A DNA stretch of 33,769 bases from assembly GCA_016932715.1 (NCBI GenBank), contig JAFGCG010000056.1:1-33769 (forward strand), written 5' to 3'. The notes beneath the pieces were generated by a model. That model was given only the letters and a program-made list of their open reading frames with translations. It was not told the origin of the DNA and did no database searches. This document shows positions 13,806-21,216 of this stretch, in pieces. The position numbers were made by a program, and so were the translations under genes. The stretch comes from Anaerolineales bacterium (lineage in GTDB: Bacteria > Chloroflexota > Anaerolineae > Anaerolineales > Villigracilaceae). Each line of letters starts with the position of its first letter. Positions within the stretch are counted from its first letter, which is position 1.

Positions 13806-14972
13806 CTACTTCCATTGCTTGAGCACCAGTGTAAACGTACTTCCTTTTCCGGGCGTACTGATCACATCCAGGCTGCCCTGATGCTGCTCGATGACCTGAC
13901 GTGTGATGGCAAGTCCCAGCCCGATGCCGCCGAAGAGCGAGTCGCCGCTTTTCTCGAGGTGGTAGAAACGGTCGAAGATGCGCGGCAGGTTCTCCTTGGC
14001 GATCCCAATGCCCTCGTCTTCCACCGCGACCAATACATTCTCGCCTCTGCCTCTCAGACTGATCATTACGCTGCCGCCCTGCGGGCTGAACTTGATGGCG
14101 TTATCCACCAGCGCCGTGAGGGCACGCTCCAGCGACCGTGCATCGCCCGAAACCGGATGCAGGTTGGGGTTGGGGACGAGACGCAGATTCACGCCATGGT
14201 CCTGGGCAGTGGCTGCGTATTTCTCCACCACCGTGCGCGCAACTTCGTTCATATCCACTGCCTGGAATTCGGGCAGCACCAGGTCCATTTCCTGCAGGAA
14301 CAGGATATCGTTGACAAGCGAAACGATTTGCTGGACATTGCGCGTGATCGTCTCGATCCCGACCTGGAGCTGGTCGCCCTGCATGAGGCCCTTTTGCAGC
14401 ATCTGGAGGTAACCGCTTGCGACCATGAGCGGCGTGCGGAGTTCGTGAGCGACGTTGGAGAGGAACTCACGGCGCGCCAGTTCCTGCTCGGCAAGCTGCT
14501 GGTATGCCTGTGCCAGTTCGCTGGCGCGCATGCGCAGGTCATCCACAGCCATCTGATCGTTCTGACGAAGCCGGTTGCTGATCTCGCTGACCATGGCCAG
14601 TGCCACGCTGGTGCTTTTGTGCAGGACGCGGTCGAAGGCAGCTTTATCCAGCTCGAGGGTCGTCAGCGCAGATTTGGCGGTCACGGTGGCGGCGCGCGGC
14701 GCGTTATGGATGAGCGCCATCTCGCCGAAGAAATCCCCGGGTCCCAGCGTCTTGAGCAAACGCGATTCGCTGTTGTTGATTGTCTTTGTGACTTCTACTT
14801 CACCTTCGAGGATCATGTAAAAACGATCCTCGACCGCATTCTCAGAACAAAGAATGGCGCCCGGTGTATACGAGAGTACCTGGCTGTTGGCAATGAGTTC
14901 TTCGATTTCGTCCGGCTTGATGCCCGGAAAAGCTCTGGGGATGATCCTGGATGGTGCCCGGCGTGTGGTCAT
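13806..14972 (-). CDS. Histidine kinase with N-terminal cyclic-nucleotide-binding domain
   Basis: This 388-residue soluble sensor kinase has a cNMP-binding fold at residues about 15-125 (GAILCSENAVEDRFYMILEG and PGDFFGEMALIHNAPRAATV). A helical linker leads to a HisKA domain with H176 in SNVAHELRTPLM. The HATPase domain has N291 in LVDNAIKFSP, a G1 box VEDEGIGI near 318, and GGIGLGLAI near 348. There is no transmembrane segment, so it senses an intracellular nucleotide or redox/other ligand through a CRP-like domain. No response regulator lies next to it, so it is an orphan kinase. The start ATG 14972 follows GGAGCG. Confidence 0.93.
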   Translation of the reverse strand: MTTRRAPSRIIPRAFPGIKPDEIEELIANSQVLSYTPGAILCSENAVEDRFYMILEGEVEVTKTINNSESRLLKTLGPGDFFGEMALIHNAPRAATVTAKSALTTLELDKAAFDRVLHKSTSVALAMVSEISNRLRQNDQMAVDDLRMRASELAQAYQQLAEQELARREFLSNVAHELRTPLMVASGYLQMLQKGLMQGDQLQVGIETITRNVQQIVSLVNDILFLQEMDLVLPEFQAVDMNEVARTVVEKYAATAQDHGVNLRLVPNPNLHPVSGDARSLERALTALVDNAIKFSPQGGSVMISLRGRGENVLVAVEDEGIGIAKENLPRIFDRFYHLEKSGDSLFGGIGLGLAITRQVIEQHQGSLDVISTPGKGSTFTLVLKQWK

Positions 14973-15207
14973 GCTGATCGCTCCGTATGAATTTCCGCTA
15001 TTCTAGCATGTGGGGCGCAATGCGGCTTTCACCCATTTGAACTACAAGGAGACTGTAAAGTCGCTTTGAAAGGTGCTGGTCGAGAGATAAAGTGTACCAA
15101 AAACAAAGAAGTTTGAAGAGCGACAAGTAGGGTATGGTTATGGGTCTCTCATGACCTGATGGAGCATTTTCTTCGCTAATCGACGCGAATGGACACTGAT
15201 TTTTTAA

Positions 15208-15348
15208 CTCACCTTACGCAGGAAGCAGGAAACTTGAACCGCGAAGGAACGAAGCTCGCGAAGACTCCTCTTCCTTCGCGAAGAAAAAGACGCTCTTTGC
15301 GTCCTTCGCGTCTTCGCGGTGAAAAATAGGAGGAGTGCGTAACATCAG
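15208..15348 (+). mobile_element. MITE-like element, copy A, with 7-bp target duplication
   Basis: This 141-bp element has ends CTCACCTTACGCA and TGCGTAACATCAG, which are imperfect inverted repeats (10 of 13 positions pair). An inner imperfect palindrome lies between AACCGCGAAGGAACGAAG and CTTCGCGTCTTCGCGGT. It is flanked by the direct repeat TTTTTAA at 15201-15207 and 15349-15355. It aligns along its full length with the inverted copy at 21073-21215. No protein is encoded, so mobilisation would need a transposase in trans. Confidence 0.85.
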
Positions 15349-15384
15349 TTTTTAAATAATTCGCGGACACAGCTTCTTCTCTAA

Positions 15385-15525
15385 GAGAGTGTCTGAAAAC
15401 CTGTTTTAACCACAGATAAACACAGATGAAAAGGATTTTTAGATGTTTTTCTCTGGATTTTCATCTAAAAGATCGGCGTTTATCCGCGTTCATCTGTGGT
15501 TAAAAACCTTTTAAGAAACGCTCTC
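15385..15525. mobile_element. Palindromic MITE-like element with possible TAA duplication
   Basis: This 141-bp long imperfect hairpin has ends GAGAGTGTCTG and CGCTCTC. Inner arms TTAACCACAGAT and ATCTGTGGTTAA, and TTTTAGATG and CATCTAAAA, pair across it. TAA occurs immediately outside both ends (15382-15384 and 15526-15528). Terminal GAGNGTGT-like sequence and a 3-bp TAA duplication would fit a non-autonomous derivative of an IS5-group transposon; that assignment is an inference. Confidence 0.65.
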
Positions 15526-15553
15526 TAAGCAGACTCTAAAGATGGCCGGCGGT

Positions 15554-16042
15554 CTATTTGATTTTGTACCCGATCATGCGCAGAAAATCCTTGCGCCAGG
15601 CGATACCTGCCTCATCTTCGATTCCCTGCGGTGAAAACCCATCGACGACGCCGAGGATGCCGCGTCCCTGCCCGGTCTGTGCGACAAGGACTTCCGTCGG
15701 GTTGGCGGTCGCACAGAAGATGCGCGCCACTTCGGGCACGTTTTTGAGCGTATTCAGGACATTGACCGGATAGAAGCCTTCCCCTAAAAAGACAATGAAG
15801 GAGTGCCCCGCGCCGATGGCTTGCGCGTTCTTTTTTGCCAGCTCGAGCATGGCTTCATCCGTCCCGCTCCAGCGGATGAGACATTTGCCGGAGGCTTCGC
15901 AGAACGCCAGCCCGAACTTGATCCCAGGCACGGTGCTGACGAGCGCTTCGTGCATATCTTCCACGGTCTTGATGAAATGCGACTGGCCCAGGATAAAGTT
16001 GATCTCCTCAGGCTTTTCGATTTTTACGGTCTGGATGTCCAT
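15554..16042 (-). CDS. Adenosine-specific kinase (DUF355 family)
   Basis: This 162-residue protein matches the small adenosine-specific kinase family known from archaea and some bacteria (PAE2307-like). Visible family segments are FILGQSHFIKTVEDMHEAL, KFGLAFCEASGKCLIRWSG, GHSFIVFLGEGFYPVNVLN and ARIFCATANPTEVLVAQT, followed by GRGILGVVDG and GIEDEAGIAWRKDFLR. It should phosphorylate adenosine to AMP in purine salvage. The length is full. AGGAGG precedes ATG 16042. It stands alone between repeat DNA and a gene-free gap. Confidence 0.9.
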   Translation of the reverse strand: MDIQTVKIEKPEEINFILGQSHFIKTVEDMHEALVSTVPGIKFGLAFCEASGKCLIRWSGTDEAMLELAKKNAQAIGAGHSFIVFLGEGFYPVNVLNTLKNVPEVARIFCATANPTEVLVAQTGQGRGILGVVDGFSPQGIEDEAGIAWRKDFLRMIGYKIK

Positions 16043-16381
16043 CGTTGTGCCTCCTGTCGCGGATTGTGGTTTTCAGAATAAGGATGGTTGCTCATCTCTA
16101 TAATACATCAAAACAACTGGAAAATTTACCGACCAGCCATTATCCGAAACAAGATTTCTGGTCATAGCTTCAAGGGTTTCTCTCGATGTTCAACTCGATA
16201 ATTATGCAATCTGCACGTAACTGCTATTGCCAAATCGGAGAAGTTGTCTGGCGTGAGACTGTCAGTGAAAGAAATTTCCGCGGATTCGCTTTGAGTTCTT
16301 GATATGTCAATATTCGTCCATCATGTCGCTATTTCAAATAAGGTTTACCGGATCAATCCTCACCGCAAATCCCTCATAGCA
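16043..16381. other. 339-bp intergenic gap
   Basis: No coding region, RNA gene or clear repeat was recognised. Base composition is more AT-rich than in neighbouring genes and stays so through the next two genes. Some of the sequence must hold the promoter of the adenosine-specific kinase, but no convincing pair of promoter boxes is seen. Confidence 0.6.
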
Positions 16382-16792
16382 CTAACCAAACCAAAACAAT
16401 ATAGTTAAGGTCATGTAGCAGCCGAATAGAATCTTTAGCACCAAGAAGGAAACTCCTAGAACGGTTGCCAGAGTCCTCCTTGTCTCAAGTAAGGTTCCGA
16501 TGACGAAGTAGACCGGGCTTACTATGAGTAAGCCTAAAAACACGTAAGCTATCTCTTTGGTAATGGAGGAATCAATGCTGGATGGGATCAAGGACATGGC
16601 AGTTCGCAGACCCTCGATGTAAAGTGGTCTAACGATCCACCCCCAAGAACGTATAAAATCCTGTCGCGTCAAAATTTGAGAAATTTCTAGCAGCAGAACT
16701 ATGACCCACAATACTGCCACAAGGAACAGCCCGCCAAGCAGCCAATCTGGAGCACTGGGAAAATATCTTTTCAGGAAACGAGTTGGCAGCAT
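16382..16792 (-). CDS. Small membrane protein of unknown function
   Basis: This 136-residue protein has three clear hydrophobic helices: residues about 18-40 (LLGGLFLVAVLWVIVLLLEI), about 80-101 (EIAYVFLGLLIVSPVYFVIG), and about 110-134 (VLGVSFLVLKILFGCYMTL). No known domain is recognised. It lies 20 bp after the anchored protein gene upstream and is likely co-transcribed with it. Both genes are noticeably more AT-rich than the rest of the window, which could reflect transfer or relaxed constraint. Confidence 0.6.
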   Translation of the reverse strand: MLPTRFLKRYFPSAPDWLLGGLFLVAVLWVIVLLLEISQILTRQDFIRSWGWIVRPLYIEGLRTAMSLIPSSIDSSITKEIAYVFLGLLIVSPVYFVIGTLLETRRTLATVLGVSFLVLKILFGCYMTLTILFWFG

Positions 16793-16811
16793 AAGCTATT
16801 CCTTTACATCA

Positions 16812-17834
16812 TCAGGGTCTCTGTGCAGGCAACAAATCTTCCTCTGGCACTTTGAGTAGTATGACAGGCTGGGGCACCTCAAAGAAACAGCCGTAATCAT
16901 CAAAAACGAAAAAATTGGTTTCGATTAAACAGGGATCCAGAAACTTGGAGTAAATTATGCCAGTACCATCGTGGGTCCAGCCTCGCACCATGAAGTATTT
17001 ACGGCTGTAAGGGCGATAAAATCGGCTGGCGGAATATCCTTCGAGGATCCTTTGCCCTGTCTCGGCGAAATAAATGCCATCCGCGCGGGCGATAAACCTT
17101 TCATCCGGAGAAATCACTTCAGCGGGAAAACTTTCAGGAATAGATTGATAGACGATGCCCTCCTTTTGCAAGAACGCTTGCACCCGGTCTGTGTCCAACC
17201 CTGGGATGTCAAACCGGCCTGTAATAAAGTTGTATTCCGAAGAATCAGGGAATTCTGCTGCTAAAGCAATTACGGCATCATTGTCATGTATTAAGAAGAC
17301 ATGTTTTGCCTCCTGTAATTCTTCCGCCAACCGGTCTAGATTGACCTCGCCATTCATATATGCGTCTGGATACAAAGCTGCGAACTTTTGAATCGGATAT
17401 TGCTTTTTGTTCACCCAGTCTAAAATGTATCCCTCAGATGATGAAACATAAGCCAGGTTATCCGTTAGAAAATAAAAAGGATCTTTTGGGAGATCAACTG
17501 CAACTTTCTCATTTGTTTGCAAATCCAAGAGATAGGATGAAGTGAGCCAAAGTTTGTTTTCATTCACATAAAGAAGACGTCCGCCAGGCGACAAACGAAT
17601 ATTTGTGTACCCACAGGCAGAGACGATCACGTCCACTTCGTCCGGATAGCGCGCCTCTTCACTGGCAATCGGGCAGCTGCACTGAAAAAGATACTGTAGC
17701 AATAAGCTTTGCCGCCCCCACCAACCCCAACAATAGCCGTAATAAAGCAATATGGGCAAGCTAAACAAGAGGATGAAAAGAATCAACCTAAAGCGGTATC
17801 TGCGTTGCAATAAGTCAACCGGTGTTGTAGCCAT
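16812..17834 (-). CDS. Membrane-anchored beta-propeller-like protein, unknown function
   Basis: This 340-residue protein has one N-terminal membrane helix (residues about 17-38, LILFILLFSLPILLYYGYCW) after a short basic cytoplasmic tail. The rest is a soluble domain with blade-like repeats typical of WD40/TolB-like propellers (NIRLSPGGRLLYVNENK, EVISPDERFIARADG, FMVRGWTHDGTGIIYSK). No catalytic motif is seen. ATG 17834 is chosen because the upstream extension to 18014 lacks family character. The composition is AT-rich relative to its neighbours, like the following small membrane protein gene. Confidence 0.65.
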   Translation of the reverse strand: MATTPVDLLQRRYRFRLILFILLFSLPILLYYGYCWGWWGRQSLLLQYLFQCSCPIASEEARYPDEVDVIVSACGYTNIRLSPGGRLLYVNENKLWLTSSYLLDLQTNEKVAVDLPKDPFYFLTDNLAYVSSSEGYILDWVNKKQYPIQKFAALYPDAYMNGEVNLDRLAEELQEAKHVFLIHDNDAVIALAAEFPDSSEYNFITGRFDIPGLDTDRVQAFLQKEGIVYQSIPESFPAEVISPDERFIARADGIYFAETGQRILEGYSASRFYRPYSRKYFMVRGWTHDGTGIIYSKFLDPCLIETNFFVFDDYGCFFEVPQPVILLKVPEEDLLPAQRP

Positions 17835-17967
17835 ATCCAATGTCGTAATAGAATGACCCGAATATGCTGATAAGGGGTTATTTTTATGGTTATAGCATAT
17901 CTTCTTTAGCGAAATATGTTGACTAAATACCTGGATCCTGGAAAAACTTTGCAATACAGGCAGGTTT

Positions 17968-18531
17968 TCATCGCGGCTGCTTTCTTTCATAAAACACCAG
18001 CAGTGTGCTCCCATATTTTCGCTGTTCGAATTCCTCCAGGTTTTCGAGCGCCAATGCTTTGTATTCTTTTGGAGCGATCTGCGCGATCACCCAGCCGTCT
18101 TCGCTCAACCATTCGATATTTTCGTCGGTAAGTTCCAATGCCTTTGCCCACATCTCCTGGTACTGCGGCGGCGCAATGTAGATATATTCGAATTTCCTGT
18201 CAGCCGGTGAGGAAAGAAACGCAAACGCGTCGGCTCTGCGGATCTCGGCTTGCGATTTGAATCCGCAATGTTCCACATTGGAATTGATGGTTTCGATTGG
18301 TGCGCGGTTCGAATCGGAAAAGCGCACAAACGCGGCGCCGCGGCTCAACGCTTCGATGCCGACTGCGCCTGTCCCCGCGAAGACATCCCACCAGTTGGAA
18401 TCGACCACGTCGCCGGCGATGATGTTGAACAGCGCCTCCTTGACGCGGTCTGTGATGGGACGCGTGGTATCGCCCGGTACGGACTTTAATTTGCGTCCTT
18501 TGGCTTTGCCCGAGATGACGCGTAGGCTCAT
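17968..18531 (-). CDS. rsmD: 16S rRNA (guanine-966-N2)-methyltransferase RsmD
   Basis: This 187-residue RsmD-type methyltransferase should methylate G966 of 16S rRNA during 30S assembly using S-adenosylmethionine. It shows the typical start MSLRVISGKAKGRKLKSVPG, then RPITDRVKEALFNII, and the SAM-binding VFAGTGAVGIEALSRGA near residue 54. Motif IV reads YIAPPQY instead of the usual DPPY, so the first Asp is replaced by Ala. This may be a lineage variant with altered chemistry or a shifted equivalent residue. ATG 18531 overlaps the stop of the UroD-like gene by ATGA, making it the last gene of the five-gene operon. Confidence 0.9.
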   Translation of the reverse strand: MSLRVISGKAKGRKLKSVPGDTTRPITDRVKEALFNIIAGDVVDSNWWDVFAGTGAVGIEALSRGAAFVRFSDSNRAPIETINSNVEHCGFKSQAEIRRADAFAFLSSPADRKFEYIYIAPPQYQEMWAKALELTDENIEWLSEDGWVIAQIAPKEYKALALENLEEFEQRKYGSTLLVFYERKQPR

Positions 18532-19502
18532 TCCACCATCTTCCTGGCTGCTGAAATGTTCCCGTGCGAGGCAATGATCGGGACGACGCACCCCGTTCCG
18601 AGGATGAATCGTTTTCCGTTCGTCTGCCGGATGGCATCCGCCGCTTCCTCCCGGACCTCGGCCGGATCGCCATAAACCAGCGTGTCCTGTCTCATGCCTC
18701 CGCACGTCACCCCATCGAAAAGCTGCTGGGCTTCCGACAGCGAGGGATATGTTTCTCTGTCGTGCCAGTTCACGATGGGAAAGGAGAAAGAGGAAAGAAG
18801 GGAAAAGTAAACGTCGTGGCCGTGCAGATGTAAAAGATTGCACCACAATTCCTGTGCAGGCTCAAGTGTCTTTTGATCGTGAGGCAAGCCAAACCTCTGA
18901 TATTCTTCAAGGGTCAATAAACTTGCCTGGGCATGCTGGATCGCATAAAAAATTCCGTCGATGCCTGTGTCGAGGCAGGCTTCCACAAAGCGGCGGGTCG
19001 TCTCCGCGATGGTGGCGAGTCCCCTCAGCACGGCTTCGGGGTACAGGCGCAGGTGCGCGAGCAATGTCTCGCCACCCGCCAGGTTCTTTGCCTGCGCCAG
19101 CGGACTGAAGATGGTCTGGAGCAGGGGAACATCCGGGCCGAGTTCCGCGCGGAGGAAACGGAGACAAGCTAGTTGTCCCGCGAGATGCGGAGCGTCCGGG
19201 CTGAGGGCTGGCAGCGTCTCCCAGTCACGCGGATCATGGATGACCCGTTTGGTGTACTGTCGCGTCCCTTCGGTATGACCGCGCCACTCATCTTCCACGC
19301 CCCAATCCTTCATGCAAAACGACGATGCCGGTGTGACTTTCACCAGGTCGAAGTCGTAGGTGCGCTGGAAATGCAGGGTTGCTTCCGCCAGCGATTTGGG
19401 ATCCTGATCATCCACAGGGAAGTGACGCCACAGCGCAACGGGCGGACGGTCGAGAATTTGGTTATTGAGACAAGCCTGGATTCGTTCTTTATGTGTAATC
19501 AT
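18528..19502 (-). CDS. Uroporphyrinogen decarboxylase-family protein (UroD/MtaA-like)
   Basis: This 324-residue TIM-barrel protein of the UroD superfamily starts with THKERIQACLNNQILDRPPV. It contains LVKVTPASSFCMKDWG, DTGIDGIFYAIQHA, and LHLHGHDVYF followed by IVNWHDRETYPSL and ILGTGCVVP near the end. The GTGC and HxH-type residues resemble the corrinoid:thiol methyltransferase branch (MtaA/CmuA-like) more than true heme-pathway HemE, which has a different N-terminal arginine motif. A heme role is therefore unlikely, and the methyl donor is unknown. It overlaps the glycosyltransferase stop and the RsmD start by ATGA on both sides. Confidence 0.85.
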   Translation of the reverse strand: MITHKERIQACLNNQILDRPPVALWRHFPVDDQDPKSLAEATLHFQRTYDFDLVKVTPASSFCMKDWGVEDEWRGHTEGTRQYTKRVIHDPRDWETLPALSPDAPHLAGQLACLRFLRAELGPDVPLLQTIFSPLAQAKNLAGGETLLAHLRLYPEAVLRGLATIAETTRRFVEACLDTGIDGIFYAIQHAQASLLTLEEYQRFGLPHDQKTLEPAQELWCNLLHLHGHDVYFSLLSSFSFPIVNWHDRETYPSLSEAQQLFDGVTCGGMRQDTLVYGDPAEVREEAADAIRQTNGKRFILGTGCVVPIIASHGNISAARKMVE

Positions 19503-21070
19503 GGGATTTGTTTCACCACACAAAAAATTGCGTCACCGCGCCGGACTTGCAAAACGATCGGCGCCTCTTTGAACACTTTGCGGTCTTCGTTTGTCCGTGT
19601 ATTGACGAGGACATAGTCGCCTGAGATGACTTCATCTAGGGCGCCGCGCAGTTCCCGGACAGCGATGTTTTCACTCGCATAGTATTCAGCAATATAAGCC
19701 TCGCGATGGACATAAAGATCGACCGGGCGGTCCAGTGTCTGGTCGAGGCTTTTCACAGCATCCTGGTAACAGGTGAGCCAGTAATCTGTTTCATACTGGC
19801 GGAAGGCCTGGCTGGTCCCTCCAACGAATGAATTGTAATAGGCATATTCGTAGGGGTGAAGCTGGACGATTCCTGCGATCCCCGGCAAGAGGAGTATGAA
19901 TATCAGTCCTGCGCGTAGCCAAATCGGTGCAATCCGGTGGATGATGGATTCGAAAGCGAAACCTGTGAATATAAAGATCGGCGGCAGGATAAAAAGAAAA
20001 TGCCGCAAGCCATCATACACGGCAGGCCTGCGCAGCAGCACATAGACAATAAGAATTGCAAACCAGAGGAAAACGAGCGAGAGTGACACAATGTGATCTG
20101 TTATCTTTTGTCTAAATAATTTTATGTAACCAGCGACGACACCAAGGAAGAAAAGGAACCAGACCGGCTCTGTAAGAGTGGTGGCAAGCATAAACGGCAG
20201 ATAGCGACGCGGCAGCTCGCCGGCGCGGTAAACCTCGCCGCCAAAGAGGACCGAAAGATTGGTCGGGTTATCGGACATGAAGCTCAAAACGCTGACAAAA
20301 TTCAGAATCGGATTCTCCCAGAGAAATGGCCAGGTGATGAACATCGCAAGAATAGCGAGAATGCCGTAAAGGATCAAGTGTGGAATGAAGGCTGTGATCC
20401 GTTTATGGAATCTTGAAATCGCGTAGATCACGACAAGCAAACCAGCCAAAGGTCCCAGCACCCGAATGGAGGTCGCGATTCCCAGGAGGACGGCGGGAAG
20501 GATGAGGCTGCCATACTTTTGTTTGTTGGTTTTGGTTTCATCTGCCAGATGGTCTGCCATCTCGAGACCCAGACACACTGAGGCAAGAAAGAACACCAGG
20601 AACGGCGGGTCCTTCGGATTGATAAACGCATGTCCCCACAGGAGCGGCTGCCAGGAAAACAGCGCCGTAGCGGTAAGCGCGGCGGATGGTCTCATCCAGC
20701 GCGCGGCAAGACGATACAGGAAATAAACGCCGAGCTGGAAGAAAAGGAAATTGATCAAGTGCCAGGCGGAGGCTTCGTCCAGACCGAGCGCCTCCAGGAG
20801 ATAGACAGGTTCGCGCGCCAGCAGCAGGTAGGCTGGTCCGCGGGTCTTGTGATCGTCTCCGCTCGCGCCGTAGGAATTGCTGAGATCGAAATCTCCGCTG
20901 AGCCATGCGCGCGGCGAATAAGCATAACCGAGGGCGTTCCCGTAATCGTAAAAAAGAGGCTCATCCCAGGAAAGCCCATAATCTCGAAACACCAGCAGAC
21001 CGGCAAGAATATTGACGGCCAGCAGGATAAAGATGGGTTTCTGGACAAGTCGTTTGAAACGAGAGTTCAT
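19499..21070 (-). CDS. GT39/PMT-like membrane glycosyltransferase
   Basis: This 523-residue polytopic protein of the GT-C fold has ten or more hydrophobic helices. The diagnostic acidic motif is early: GLSWDEPLFYDYG near residue 32, typical of dolichyl- or undecaprenyl-phosphate-dependent mannosyl or other sugar transferases. A second acidic loop and FINPKDPPFLVFF follow. The C-terminal soluble part (residues about 430-523) faces outside. It probably glycosylates protein or cell-surface lipid. ATG 21070 is inside the 7-bp duplication left by the element at 21073-21215, so the original ATGA overlap with the GNAT gene has been split and no ribosome binding site now precedes the start. Confidence 0.87.
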   Translation of the reverse strand: MNSRFKRLVQKPIFILLAVNILAGLLVFRDYGLSWDEPLFYDYGNALGYAYSPRAWLSGDFDLSNSYGASGDDHKTRGPAYLLLAREPVYLLEALGLDEASAWHLINFLFFQLGVYFLYRLAARWMRPSAALTATALFSWQPLLWGHAFINPKDPPFLVFFLASVCLGLEMADHLADETKTNKQKYGSLILPAVLLGIATSIRVLGPLAGLLVVIYAISRFHKRITAFIPHLILYGILAILAMFITWPFLWENPILNFVSVLSFMSDNPTNLSVLFGGEVYRAGELPRRYLPFMLATTLTEPVWFLFFLGVVAGYIKLFRQKITDHIVSLSLVFLWFAILIVYVLLRRPAVYDGLRHFLFILPPIFIFTGFAFESIIHRIAPIWLRAGLIFILLLPGIAGIVQLHPYEYAYYNSFVGGTSQAFRQYETDYWLTCYQDAVKSLDQTLDRPVDLYVHREAYIAEYYASENIAVRELRGALDEVISGDYVLVNTRTNEDRKVFKEAPIVLQVRRGDAIFCVVKQIP

Positions 21071-21072
21071 AA

Positions 21073-21215
21073 CTGATGTTACGCACTACTGTTGTTTTTT
21101 TTACCGCGAAGACGCGAAGGACGCAAAGAGCATTTTTTCCTTCGCGCAGGAAAAAGAGTCTTCGCGGTCTTCGTTCCTTCGCGGTTCGAATCTTCGACTT
21201 ACTGCGTAAGGTGAG
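21073..21215 (-). mobile_element. MITE-like element, copy B, inserted at an ATGA gene overlap
   Basis: This 143-bp element is the inverted counterpart of 15208-15348. The direct repeat TTCATAA flanks it at 21066-21072 and 21216-21222. On the minus strand the duplication reads TTATGAA. The copy nearer the GNAT gene supplies its TGA stop, and the copy nearer the glycosyltransferase supplies its ATG. Joining the flanks with one duplication copy recreates an overlapping ATGA junction identical in type to the other operon junctions. Confidence 0.93.
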
Positions 21216-21216
21216 T

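Larger units (their letters stand above)
14973..15553. other. 581-bp gene-free gap with nested repeats
   Basis: No credible coding region is seen. Bases 14973-15160 show nothing recognisable. From about 15165 to 15375 a palindrome-like repeat (CGCGAATGGACACTGA on the left, AATAATTCGCGGACAC on the right) is split by the mobile element at 15208-15348. A second palindromic element follows at 15385-15525. The gap separates the histidine kinase start from the adenosine-specific kinase end. Confidence 0.8.

Noticed and set aside
13815..14990. 391-residue open frame on the plus strand
   Set aside because: It is antisense to the histidine kinase gene, whose domains are unmistakable; no protein motif is seen in the opposite frame.
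15000..15165. Possible remnant of an insertion sequence or gene in the histidine kinase-adenosine kinase gap
   Set aside because: No frame of useful length, no recognisable protein fragment, and no inverted ends were found.
16099..16104. Exact TATAAT on the plus strand
   Set aside because: No plus-strand gene follows within reach, and no -35 box is visible; likely chance in AT-rich DNA.
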